Made by a program: the position numbers and the translations under genes. Below are positions 51,713-61,020 of a stretch of DNA of 64,000 nucleotides, piece by piece. Origin of the DNA: Nitrospirillum sp034427435 (GTDB taxonomy: Bacteria; Pseudomonadota; Alphaproteobacteria; Azospirillales; Azospirillaceae). The notes beneath the pieces were generated by a model. It was not told the DNA's origin and searched no databases. It was given only the letters and a program-made list of their open reading frames with translations. The DNA is taken from NCBI RefSeq assembly GCF_034427435.1, contig NZ_JAXQNP010000003.1:372001-436000 (forward strand), in the 5' to 3' direction. Numbering within the stretch: the stretch's first letter is position 1; each line of letters opens with the position of its first letter.

Positions 51713-53425
51713 ATGAGCAAGATCCTGGACGTGGCGGTGATCGGCGGCGGCGTCGCCGGCACCTACTGCGCCTGGCGCCTGACGGGCCCGCAGGGCCTCA
51801 AGGAAGGCCAGCGGCGCGTGGCCCTGTTCGAATACAGCGACCGCATCGGCGGCCGGCTGTACACCAAGACCTTTCCCGGCATGCCCAACGTGGCGGCGGA
51901 GCTGGGCGGCATGCGCTACATCGTGCCGGAGAAGGACGACCCCACCTCCAACCAGCCCATGGTCAGCAACCTGATCGAGGCGCTGGACCTGCCCAGCCAC
52001 GTCTTCCTCATGGGCAATCCCGAAAAGGGCGCCGATGGCCAGCCCATCGGCGAAAAGGAAAACATCCTGTACCTGCGGGGCAAGCACCTGCTGGTCAAGC
52101 AGCAGTCCGACCCCGCCCAGGTGCCCTACAACCTCAGTTGGAACGAACGCGGCAAGACGGTGAACGACCTTCAGGTCTTCGCCATGAACCTGCTAGTGCC
52201 CAACAACCAGAACCTGACCCTGGAACAGTGGATGGAGACGCGGGTCTACGGCCACCCGTTGTACACCTACGGCTTCTGGAACCTGATGTCGCAGACCCTG
52301 AGTTCCGAGGCCTATCAGTTCATGAAGGACGCCGGCGGCTATGACGCCAACGTCGCCAACGCCAACGCGGTGGCGCAGTTGCCGGCCACGGAATACGCCA
52401 ATACCGACGGCTTCCGCGCCATCACCGGCGGCTATCAACGCCTGCCCCTGACCCTGGCCGAGCAGGCGGCCGAGCAGGGCGCCCAGATCCACATGAACCG
52501 GCGCCTGGCCAAGATCGAGAAGGACGCCGACGGTCATTACAAGCTGACCTTCATCGTCACCGAGACCCGCGTGGTCGACAGCGATTTCGGCGGCGTGCAT
52601 GAGGAGACCAAGGACAAGGAAGGGGTGCCGCCGGAAATCGTGCACGCCCGTGACATCATCCTGGGCCTGCCCCGCCGCTCGCTGGAGTTGATCGACTGGG
52701 AAGGCTGGGACCAGAAGGGCGTCAAGGAGATGCTGTCCAGCGTCCTGATCCAGGACGCCTTCAAGCTGCTGCTGGCCTATGATTATCCGTGGTGGCGGGC
52801 CATGAACCTGGTGGCCGGCCGGTCCATCACCGACCTGCCGGTACGCCAGATCTATTATTTCGGCACGGAAGAGGACCAGCCGGGCGGGGAGAAGGGCAAC
52901 ATGCGCTCCCTGATGATGGCGTCCTACAACGACATCACCACCGTCCCCTTCTGGAAGGGCCTGGAGCATGGCCCGCCCTTCGTCGGCCGCCGGCCGAAGA
53001 ACGTGACGCCGCTGGCCAAGGAAGAGGCGGCCGCCAGCGGCGACGATCAGCGCGTGGTGCCCCTGGCGGAATGCGTCGCCACCGACGCCATGGTGTCCAG
53101 CGCCCACCAGCAGATCCTGGAGGTGCACGGGCTGGTGGATGTGGACCAGCCCTATTCCGCCATCTACCACGACTGGTCGGGCGACCCCTACGGCGGCGGC
53201 TGGCACGAATGGAAGGCCGGCTTCCGCTACAACCTGCTGATGCCCAAAATCCGCCAGCCGCTGGCGGCGGAGAAGGTCTACATCTGCGGCGAGGCCTATT
53301 CCAACAACCAGGGCTGGGTCGAGGGCTGCCTGCAAACGGCGGAGCATGTCCTGCGCGACAAGTTCCACCTGCCCTGGCCGGAATACCTCACGGGCCTGCC
53401 GCCGGAAAAGATCCTGGGGCCCTGA
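51713..53425 (+). CDS. Flavin-dependent amine/amino-acid oxidase
   Basis: 570 residues. FAD-binding motif VAVIGGGVAGTYCAWRL at the N-terminus, then FEYSDRIGGRLYT, which is the GG motif of the MAO/L-amino-acid-oxidase superfamily, and a C-terminal flavin segment KVYICGEAYSNNQGWVEGCL near residue 525. An insertion of about 100 residues is present between the substrate-domain halves. It precedes a thiamine-dependent 2-oxo-acid decarboxylase by 88 bp, suggesting that the two act in sequence: amino acid to 2-oxo acid to aldehyde. The substrate is unknown; aromatic amino acids are plausible. Confidence 0.87.
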   Translation: MSKILDVAVIGGGVAGTYCAWRLTGPQGLKEGQRRVALFEYSDRIGGRLYTKTFPGMPNVAAELGGMRYIVPEKDDPTSNQPMVSNLIEALDLPSHVFLMGNPEKGADGQPIGEKENILYLRGKHLLVKQQSDPAQVPYNLSWNERGKTVNDLQVFAMNLLVPNNQNLTLEQWMETRVYGHPLYTYGFWNLMSQTLSSEAYQFMKDAGGYDANVANANAVAQLPATEYANTDGFRAITGGYQRLPLTLAEQAAEQGAQIHMNRRLAKIEKDADGHYKLTFIVTETRVVDSDFGGVHEETKDKEGVPPEIVHARDIILGLPRRSLELIDWEGWDQKGVKEMLSSVLIQDAFKLLLAYDYPWWRAMNLVAGRSITDLPVRQIYYFGTEEDQPGGEKGNMRSLMMASYNDITTVPFWKGLEHGPPFVGRRPKNVTPLAKEEAAASGDDQRVVPLAECVATDAMVSSAHQQILEVHGLVDVDQPYSAIYHDWSGDPYGGGWHEWKAGFRYNLLMPKIRQPLAAEKVYICGEAYSNNQGWVEGCLQTAEHVLRDKFHLPWPEYLTGLPPEKILGP

Positions 53426-53447
53426 CCGTCCGTCGCCGATCCGTCAA

Positions 53448-53479
53448 GGGGGCCGCCGGCGCCATCGGCCGCGGCCCCC
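53448..53479 (+). terminator. Hairpin between oxidase and decarboxylase genes
   Basis: GGGGGCCGC, 14-nt loop, GCGGCCCCC, followed by CTTCCC. It could terminate or attenuate transcription from the oxidase into the decarboxylase gene. Confidence 0.45.
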
Positions 53480-53513
53480 CTTCCCGTTCCCATCCCCGAA
53501 GGGTGCCGTTCCC

Positions 53514-55232
53514 ATGAACCCCTTGCCCGACCATTTCACCGTCAGCGACTACCTCATCCAGCGCCTCTATGAGGTGGGGTTGCGCGACGTGTTCACCGTG
53601 CCCGGCGACTATGTCGCCCGCTGGTTCGACTACATCGACGATCCCGCCCGCAACCCGGACACGCCCCTGACCCGCCTCGGCTGCCGGTCGGAGCTGGAGG
53701 CGGGGTACGCCGCCGACGCCTACACCCGCCTGCGCGGCATCGGCTGCGCGGCCGTCACCTATGGCGTGGGCGCCTTCTCCCTGGTCAACCCGGTGGCGGG
53801 ATCGTATGTGGAGCGGTTGCCGGTGGTCGCCATTTCCGGCAGCCCCGGCACCGCCACCACCGACCGGCCCTTCGCCCGCACCTACAAGATCCTGCTGCAC
53901 CACGCCACCGGCAACTACCGCGCCGACCGCGACGCCTACCAGCACATCACCGTGGCCGCGGAGATCATCCGCGACGCGGCGCACGCCCCGGCGGAGATCG
54001 ACCGCGCCCTGGGCCTGGCGCTGGCCTACAAGCGCCCCGTCTACCTGGAGCTGTGGCGCAATCTGTGGGATGCCGAATGCGCCCGACCGCAGGGTCCGCT
54101 GGCGGTGCCCAAGCTGCCGCGTGACGAGGCGGCCATCACCCAGGCCGCCGCCGCCGCCGCCGCCCGCATCACCGCCGCTGAAAGGCCCCTGTTCTGGGCC
54201 GGCATCGAGCTGCAGCGCTATGGCCTGCAGGAGACCTTCGGCGACCTGCGTACGCAGACCGGCCTGCCCTATGTCACCAGCCTGCTGGCCAAGAGTGTGC
54301 TGGCGGAAACGACGGAGGGCTTCGTCGGCACCTATACCGGGCCCTCATCCACCTATACGACCTATCAGACCGTGAAGGACGCCGACCTGCTGGTGGTGAC
54401 CGGCGACCTGATCACCGATGATTACGAAGAGATCATCGAGGCCGATTTCGACACCATGATCGTGGCCTATGACAACAGCGTGCGCATCGGCGCCGCCACC
54501 TACAGCGGCGTGCCGCTGGCCGACTTTCTGGCCGCCCTGGCCAGCGCCCTGAAGGACCAACCGACCCGCCAGCCCTGGGCCACCAAGGGCCCCGCCACCA
54601 TCGACCCGGACTACAAGCCCTTCCCGCCCGACCTCATCACCTATGCCCGTTTCTTCACGCGCATGGAGACATGGGTGGAGGCCGACATGACCCTGGTGCC
54701 GGATGAAAGCAGCAGCATGTATGTCAGCTGCAACATCCCGGTGAACCGCGCCAACGGCTTCGTCAGCCAGGCGGCCTGGGGCGCCATCGGCTATGCCTCG
54801 GCCGCCGGCTTCGGCCTGTCGGTGGCCGACCCCAGCGCCCGGCCGGTGGTGTTCGCGGGCGACGGCGGCTTCCAGATGGTGGCGCAGACCATCTCCAGCA
54901 TGGCGCATTACGGCCGCAACCCGGTCGTCTTCGTCATGGAGAACGCCATCTATGGCATCGAGCAGGCGCTGACCAATTCAGCGACCTACACCGATGACCA
55001 ACCGTTCAACGCCTATAACAAAATCCCGAAGTGGGAGTATGCGGAGTTCGCCCGCGCCCTGGGCGCCAAGGCCGCCCGCGTCACCACGCTGGAGCATCTG
55101 GAACAGGCGCTGGCGGACGTGAAGGCCGACCCGGACCATGTCTGGCTGGTGCAGGTGGTGCTGCCGGAGCGGGACATCCCGTCGGAAATCCTGCGCCTGG
55201 CGACCAGCATCCCACCCAGCCGGGGCGAATGA
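53514..55232 (+). CDS. Thiamine-diphosphate-dependent 2-oxo-acid decarboxylase (pyruvate/indolepyruvate decarboxylase family)
   Basis: 572 residues. Catalytic Glu60 (RSELEAGYAADAY) in the PYR domain and the His pair His129-His130 (ILLHHATGN), which in PDC/IPDC distinguishes non-oxidative decarboxylases from acetolactate synthases. The ThDP/Mg motif is FAGDGGFQM ... ENAIYGIEQ (about 448-485). GAAGGG precedes ATG 53514. Likely makes an aldehyde from pyruvate, phenylpyruvate or indolepyruvate. Its neighbour oxidase favours an amino-acid-derived substrate. Substrate specificity cannot be read from sequence by eye. Confidence 0.9.
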   Translation: MNPLPDHFTVSDYLIQRLYEVGLRDVFTVPGDYVARWFDYIDDPARNPDTPLTRLGCRSELEAGYAADAYTRLRGIGCAAVTYGVGAFSLVNPVAGSYVERLPVVAISGSPGTATTDRPFARTYKILLHHATGNYRADRDAYQHITVAAEIIRDAAHAPAEIDRALGLALAYKRPVYLELWRNLWDAECARPQGPLAVPKLPRDEAAITQAAAAAAARITAAERPLFWAGIELQRYGLQETFGDLRTQTGLPYVTSLLAKSVLAETTEGFVGTYTGPSSTYTTYQTVKDADLLVVTGDLITDDYEEIIEADFDTMIVAYDNSVRIGAATYSGVPLADFLAALASALKDQPTRQPWATKGPATIDPDYKPFPPDLITYARFFTRMETWVEADMTLVPDESSSMYVSCNIPVNRANGFVSQAAWGAIGYASAAGFGLSVADPSARPVVFAGDGGFQMVAQTISSMAHYGRNPVVFVMENAIYGIEQALTNSATYTDDQPFNAYNKIPKWEYAEFARALGAKAARVTTLEHLEQALADVKADPDHVWLVQVVLPERDIPSEILRLATSIPPSRGE

Positions 55233-55251
55233 TCGCTTGAGGGCCGCGTGA

Positions 55252-55275
55252 AGGGTGGGCGGGAACGCCCACCCT
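55252..55275. terminator. Bidirectional hairpin between convergent genes
   Basis: AGGGTGGGCG, loop GGAA, CGCCCACCCT: a perfect 10-bp stem between the decarboxylase stop and the SDR gene stop. Probably terminates both. Confidence 0.65.
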
Positions 55276-55321
55276 GTCCCCGTGAGGCCCGGTACGCATC
55301 CGACCGCGGATCGGACCGGCC

Positions 55322-56265
55322 TTATAGGGTGGCCAGCGCGGAGGCCACCAGGGCATCCACCGTGCCGTCATGGCGGAAGCCGGCGGCGTCGGCGGCCGGC
55401 GTGGCCAAGGGGGGATAGGCGCCGAACGCGGCCTCCAACGCCGCGTCGGAGACGTAGTCCACCAGACCGGCGTCCGCGCCGGTGCGCCGGGCGATGGCCT
55501 CCACCAGCGCGCCCATGGGAACACGCAGGGCCGGCAGGGTGACGGCGCCGGGCAACCGCGCGCCGTCGACGGTGGCGGCGTGCAGCAGATTGTCGACGCA
55601 GCGGTCCAGCGACATGGCCCAAATGGTGGCGCCGGGTGAGACCGGGCAGGTGTAGGGCCGTCCCGCCACCAGGGCATGGAACACATCGCTCATGAAGGCG
55701 GATTTCAGGCCCGTGGCCCCCCCGGCCGGGCCAGGATGCCGGACAGGCGGATGGCCACGGGATCGACCACCCCCCGGCGGCGGTAGTCGTCCAGCGCCAA
55801 TTCCACCATGCGCTTGTGCGTGCCATAGGTCATGGCTGGCTGCGGCGGCGTGGTGTCATCGACCCGCGCCGGCAGGGGATGGCCCAGCACGGCGATGGTG
55901 CTGGTGTACACCACGCGGGGCGCCGGGCTGCCCGCCCCCATCGCGTCGGCCACAGCCTCGATCAGGGACAGCGTTCCGTCGAGGTTCACCTTGCGCGACA
56001 GGGCGGGGTCGCGCGTCGCCGCACCGCCGGGCAAGGCCGCCAGGTGAAACAGCACATCGGCCCCGTCGGCCACCAACCGGGTCCGCACGGCGGGGTCCGA
56101 CAGGTCACCCGGCACCCGGGACACGCGGACGTCGTCGCAAATCGGCGGCTCGAGGTCGGCCAGCACCAGCCGGTCCACCACCCGACCCTCCAGGCCTTGG
56201 GCCAGAAGGCGCCGCGCCAGATGGCGGCCGACGAAGCCGCCGGCACCGGTCAAGATGATCCTCAT
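55322..56265 (-). CDS. denD: NAD-dependent epimerase/dehydratase, D-erythronate-dehydrogenase-like, split by a -1 frameshift in a G run
   Basis: Frame A (start 56265 after AAGGGA) has the Rossmann motif TGAGGFVGRHLARRLL, SDR catalytic Tyr/Lys in MTYGTHKRMVELALDDY and RRGVVDPVAIRLSGILARPGG, then a premature stop near 55705. Frame B, in -1, resumes with SAFMSDVFHALVAGRPYTCPV and runs to 55322. The joined 314-residue product matches DenD-type SDRs throughout. The join is at G-GGG-GGG (55723-55717). It is either a one-base under-call, a real frameshift, or slippage. Divergent from the TetR gene at 56524, a possible regulator. Confidence 0.8.
55717..55723 (-). other. Poly-G slippage/frameshift site in denD-like gene
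   Basis: Seven consecutive G on the coding strand, in phase as G-GGG-GGG. A -1 step restores the reading frame exactly. Confidence 0.5.
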
Positions 56266-56470
56266 AAGGCGTCCCTTCGCCACTGGTTCCGTTCATCCCG
56301 CACGATAGCGGCCCGACCAGCGGCGGCATAAACGATAGGATGGAAGGGAGGTATCGATGGCGCCGAAGGATAATCCGCCATCGGTGTACTAACCGCCCCT
56401 GTGCGACAGCGCCATGATCTTGCCACTGTAGAAAGAGTTAATGCATCTGCCCTGGTGCGTCAGGGTGACC

Positions 56471-56489
56471 GCGCCATTAGTAATGGCGC
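56471..56489. promoter_or_regulatory. Perfect 19-bp palindrome, TetR operator candidate
   Basis: GCGCCATTAGTAATGGCGC, 9-bp arms around a single base, 34 bp before the tetR start and in the divergent region shared with the denD-like gene. Typical size and position for a TetR site. Confidence 0.75.
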
Positions 56490-56523
56490 CTTTCCGGGAT
56501 GAACTACAGACACGGCTGAGAAA

Positions 56524-57156
56524 ATGGCTGAAAAGACACTAAAGCCTGGCCCCGAATTGATGAATCGGGTGCGCCAAGCCTTTCTGACTTACGGCTACAG
56601 CGACCTGACCATGGTGGATTTGGCCGAATCTTGCGGCTTCACACGCCGCGCGCTGTACCATTATTTCCGCAACAAGGAAGACGCCTTCAAGGCCAGCACC
56701 CGGCACGAGAACGCCATGCTGATCCGCGCGGGGCTGGAGGCCGGCGCCCGCGTGCGCCAGGCGGGCGGCAGCGCCCTGGACATCATCACCGAGATCATGG
56801 ACGTGCGCTATGGCTACGCCCGCCGCGTCCTGGCCAAATCCCCCCACATCATCGACCTGACGGCGGAGGTGCTGAAGCGCTGCCGCGACCAGATGGTCGA
56901 GGCGGCGACCCATTTCCAGTCCCTGCTGGAAAAGCTGCTGCGGGAACTGGAGGGGGATGGCCTGCTGCGCCTGTCGCCGGAATTCACCCATGCCATGGCG
57001 GCGCAAACCTTGGCCGATGGCGGCAGCGCGGTGAGCCACGGCCTGCCGGCCGTTCCGGATGAGATGCTGACCACCCATTATCGCGCCATGTGCCGCGCCG
57101 TGCTCTACGGGTGCGCCACCCTGCCGGAAGGGTCCCGCCGGCTGGCGGCGGGTTAG
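56524..57156 (+). CDS. TetR-family regulator
   Basis: 210 residues. HTH at about 27-50 (TMVDLAESCGFTRRALYHYFRNKEDAF, shown in part: CGFTRRALYHYFRNKED). The remainder is an all-helical ligand domain without recognisable ligand motif. Likely represses itself and possibly the divergent SDR gene through the palindrome upstream. No strong ribosome site is visible before the ATG. Its stop overlaps the convergent alkB stop by 4 bp. Confidence 0.9.
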   Translation: MAEKTLKPGPELMNRVRQAFLTYGYSDLTMVDLAESCGFTRRALYHYFRNKEDAFKASTRHENAMLIRAGLEAGARVRQAGGSALDIITEIMDVRYGYARRVLAKSPHIIDLTAEVLKRCRDQMVEAATHFQSLLEKLLRELEGDGLLRLSPEFTHAMAAQTLADGGSAVSHGLPAVPDEMLTTHYRAMCRAVLYGCATLPEGSRRLAAG

Positions 57157-57806
57157 AGCGCCCGGCGCAGGGTCAGGTTCAGGCGCCGCGCGCCCAGCTC
57201 CGGATGTTCCCCCTCCTTCAGCGGCAGGATGCCGTGATGGAACAGGCGCGATGGCCCACCCCAGACCACGACATCGCCATGGGTCAAGGGAACCCGCAGG
57301 AGGGGATCGGTCCGCTTCAGCCCGCCGAACTGGAAGGTCGCGGGCAGGCCCAGGGACACCGAGACGATGGGATGGCCCCTGTTCCGCTCATCCCTGTCCT
57401 GGTGCAGCGTCAGCCGCGCCCCCGGTTCATACCGGTTGATCAGGCAGGCGTCGGGGTCAAAGCCGGGATATCCCGCCTCTTCCGCCGCCTCATGGGCAAG
57501 GTCGCGCAAAACCTCCGGCAGGGCGGGCCAGGGCCGGCCGGTCATGGGGTCCTCGGCGGCATAGCGATAGCCGGCCCGGTCGGTGATCCAGCCGGCGGTG
57601 CCGCAATTGGTCATGGCGACCGACATTTCAAAGCCGCCCGGCGTCACCATGTGACGGAAGGGGGCCGCCTCCGCCACCCGCTCGACAGCGGCCAGCAGCG
57701 CCGGCACCAGGCCCAGCGCCCGGCCGCGCAGCACCACAGCGCCGGGGCCTATCCCTGCCCGCGACGGTGGGGGCGGCTCCAGCCCCGCCAGAAGGTCGCT
57801 CGTCAT
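57153..57806 (-). CDS. alkB: AlkB-like DNA oxidative demethylase
   Basis: Fe(II)/2-oxoglutarate dioxygenase repairing 1-methyladenine and 3-methylcytosine. 217 residues. Iron ligands His135, Asp137 (LTLHQDRDE) and His191 (SRLFHHGI), and 2-oxoglutarate Arg208 with RRLNLTLRR. NRYEPGARL precedes the HxD motif as in E. coli AlkB. Together with ogt at 4.4 kb the window encodes two alkylation-repair routes, though not adjacent. Confidence 0.95.
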   Translation of the reverse strand: MTSDLLAGLEPPPPSRAGIGPGAVVLRGRALGLVPALLAAVERVAEAAPFRHMVTPGGFEMSVAMTNCGTAGWITDRAGYRYAAEDPMTGRPWPALPEVLRDLAHEAAEEAGYPGFDPDACLINRYEPGARLTLHQDRDERNRGHPIVSVSLGLPATFQFGGLKRTDPLLRVPLTHGDVVVWGGPSRLFHHGILPLKEGEHPELGARRLNLTLRRAL

Positions 57807-57814
57807 CGGTCGCC

Positions 57815-58564
57815 TCAGCCCAGGCGCTCGATCAGGGCCATGGCGGCGGCGGGATTGCGCACCTTGTGGCCGCTGATGACGTAGAGGTAGACGTCCTTGC
57901 CGTCCGACGCCCAGGTCTTCGCCTTCCGGGCCCAGGCGTCCAGGGCGGCCTCGCTGTAGCCCTTTTCCTCCCCCTCCGTCGTGCCCATGATGCGGGCGTA
58001 GGTGAAGGGCGCGGTATCCACCTCGATTTCCGGATAGTCGCTGTCGGCGGCGTGGATGACGGCGACGCCGTGCCGGCGCGCCAGCTCCGCGAACTGGGGA
58101 TCGCGGAAGCTGTCGTGCCGCACCTCCACCGCATGGCGCAGCGCCCGCCCCCCGGCCTCGGCCGGCAGGGCGGCCAGGAAGGCGCCGAAATCCTCGGGAT
58201 CGAACTTCTTGGTCGGCATGAATTGCCAGTTGATGGGGCCCAGCTTGTCCTTCAGCTCCAGCACGCCGCTGTCGATGAAGCGCTGCACGGACTCCGCCGC
58301 CTCCGCCAGCACGCGGCGGTTGGTGGTGAAGCGCGGGCCCTTGAGGGCGAAGACGAAGTCGTCCGGCGTCTCGTCATGCCACTTGGCGAAGCTCTCAGGC
58401 TTTTGCGAGCCGTAATAGGTGCCGTTGATCTCGATGGAGGTCAGTTGGCGGCTGGCGTATTCCAGCTCCCGCTTCTGCGTCAGGCCATCGGGGTAGAAGG
58501 CGCCGCGCCACGGCTCGTACGTCCAGCCGCCGATGCCCACGCGGATCCGGCCCTGCTTCGCCAT
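57815..58564 (-). CDS. DUF72 (YecE-like) family protein
   Basis: 249 residues from ATG 58564, preceded by GGGAGGGAACG. TIM-barrel family with VGIGGWTYEPWRGAFYPDGL at the start, EINGTYYGSQKPESFAKW and HAVEVRHDSF. Function is not established; members often sit near repair or nucleic-acid genes. It lies 8 bp upstream of alkB in the same direction, suggesting co-transcription. Confidence 0.92.
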   Translation of the reverse strand: MAKQGRIRVGIGGWTYEPWRGAFYPDGLTQKRELEYASRQLTSIEINGTYYGSQKPESFAKWHDETPDDFVFALKGPRFTTNRRVLAEAAESVQRFIDSGVLELKDKLGPINWQFMPTKKFDPEDFGAFLAALPAEAGGRALRHAVEVRHDSFRDPQFAELARRHGVAVIHAADSDYPEIEVDTAPFTYARIMGTTEGEEKGYSEAALDAWARKAKTWASDGKDVYLYVISGHKVRNPAAAMALIERLG

Positions 58565-58627
58565 CGTTCCCTCCCATTCATCGCCTAGGCCCACTGGCCT
58601 GCGCCCACCGGCCTGGACCGTCTTGCC

Positions 58628-58651
58628 GCCGCCCGACATGAAACGGGCGGC
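58628..58651 (-). terminator. Hairpin downstream of fghA
   Basis: GCCGCCCG, 8-nt loop, CGGGCGGC, about 60 bp after the fghA stop and before the DUF72 start. No U-tract. Candidate terminator. Confidence 0.45.
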
Positions 58652-58709
58652 CCCGCCATAGGTGGGGCACGCCCGGGAAACGTCAACGGCGACGGAAGGT
58701 GGAACGCGC

Positions 58710-59567
58710 TTAGGCCTTCAGCCGTTCCGCGTGCCATTCCAGATGGTCGCGCATGAAGGTGGAGATGAAGAAGTAGGAATGGTCATACCCCTCCTGCAGC
58801 CGCAGGGTCAGGGGGATGCCGGCGGTGGCGCAGGCCTGGCGCAGCAGTTCCGGCCGCAGCTGGTTTTCCAGGAAGCTGTCGGCGGTGCCCTGGTCCACCA
58901 GCAGGTCGGGCACCCGCGCGCCATCCTCGATCAGGGCCACAGTGTCATGCCGGCGCCAGGCGGCCGGGTCGTCGCCCAGATAGCCTGGCAGCGCCTTCTG
59001 TCCCCACGGCACCTGGGTGGGGGCCACGATGGGCGCGAAGGCGGAGACGGACTTGAAGCGGCCGGGGTGGCGCAGCGCCACGGTCAAGGCGCCGTGACCG
59101 CCCATGGAATGGCCGGTGATGCCCTGGCGGTCCATGTCGACGGGGAAGTTGGCGGCCACCACTTCCGGCAATTCCTTGGTCACATAGGACCACATGCGGA
59201 AATGCGGCACCCACGGCGCCTGCGTGGCGTCGACATAGAATCCCGCCCCCTGGCCCATGTCCCAGGCGGTGTCATCGGCCACGCCCTCGCCCCGCGGGCT
59301 GGTGTCGGGGCAGACGATGATCAGGCCCAGGTCGGCCGCCGCTTGGCGGAACTCCCCCTTGTCGGTGACGTTGGCGTGGGTGCAGGTCAGGCCCGACAGG
59401 TACCAGACCACGGGCAGCTTGGCGCCGCCGGCTGCAGTGCCCTGGGCGGCTTGCGGCGGCAGGAAGACGCTGAACACCATGGGTGTGCCCGTCTCGGCCG
59501 AGGCGTGGCGATAGACGCCCTGGATCCCGCCGTGGCTGCGGCTGGTGGATACGGTCTCAAGGGTCAT
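58710..59567 (-). CDS. fghA: S-formylglutathione hydrolase
   Basis: Serine hydrolase releasing formate and glutathione, the second step of glutathione-dependent formaldehyde oxidation. 285 residues: WYLSGLTCTHANVTDKGEF, GAGFYVDATQAPW, nucleophile Ser154 in GHSMGGHGAL, and the C-terminal His in YDHSYFFI. Follows the dehydrogenase gene by 177 bp, which contains a strong hairpin, so the pair may be partly uncoupled. Confidence 0.95.
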   Translation of the reverse strand: MTLETVSTSRSHGGIQGVYRHASAETGTPMVFSVFLPPQAAQGTAAGGAKLPVVWYLSGLTCTHANVTDKGEFRQAAADLGLIIVCPDTSPRGEGVADDTAWDMGQGAGFYVDATQAPWVPHFRMWSYVTKELPEVVAANFPVDMDRQGITGHSMGGHGALTVALRHPGRFKSVSAFAPIVAPTQVPWGQKALPGYLGDDPAAWRRHDTVALIEDGARVPDLLVDQGTADSFLENQLRPELLRQACATAGIPLTLRLQEGYDHSYFFISTFMRDHLEWHAERLKA

Positions 59568-59633
59568 GGGGTGCCTCCAGACAAGGAAAGACCGGGCGCG
59601 GCGGCCGCGCCCGGATTCTCACAGGACCTCAAA

Positions 59634-59666
59634 CCACGGATATGAGCCGTTAGCCCCTATCCGTGG
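59634..59666. repeat. Hairpin element between frmA-type and fghA genes
   Basis: CCACGGATA, 15-nt loop containing TGAGCCGTTAG, TATCCGTGG. The loop core also occurs next to repeat copy 2 (41220-41230), so it may be part of a dispersed repeat family. The rest of the 59568-59744 gap holds further GC-rich stems and no gene. Confidence 0.5.
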
Positions 59667-59744
59667 ACGCCGGTGACTGCCGGCGCGGGCTGCTCAGGCC
59701 CGTAAGCCAGGGGGCGGAAGCGCCCGCCCGGCATTTGAGGAAAC

Positions 59745-60854
<1,110 letters not shown>

Positions 60855-60947
60855 GGGTGCGTTTCCTATCTGGTGCAGGATTAATGCCGGCACGATCCCC
60901 CACCCCAAGTCAGCGCCCGGGGCGGGGGAAGCCGGTCCGTGAGCCGT

Positions 60948-60964
60948 CACCTTACGCCAAGGTG
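60948..60964. promoter_or_regulatory. Inverted repeat between frmA and lysR-type gene
   Basis: CACCTT-ACGCC-AAGGTG, 57 bp before the LysR start, in the 166-bp divergent region. Arms and spacing fit a LysR-type recognition site. Confidence 0.5.
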
Positions 60965-61020
60965 GGCGGTTCCGTCCGCCCGACTATAGTATCGCTTTCC
61001 CTGGCAACGGTGTTCTTTCC

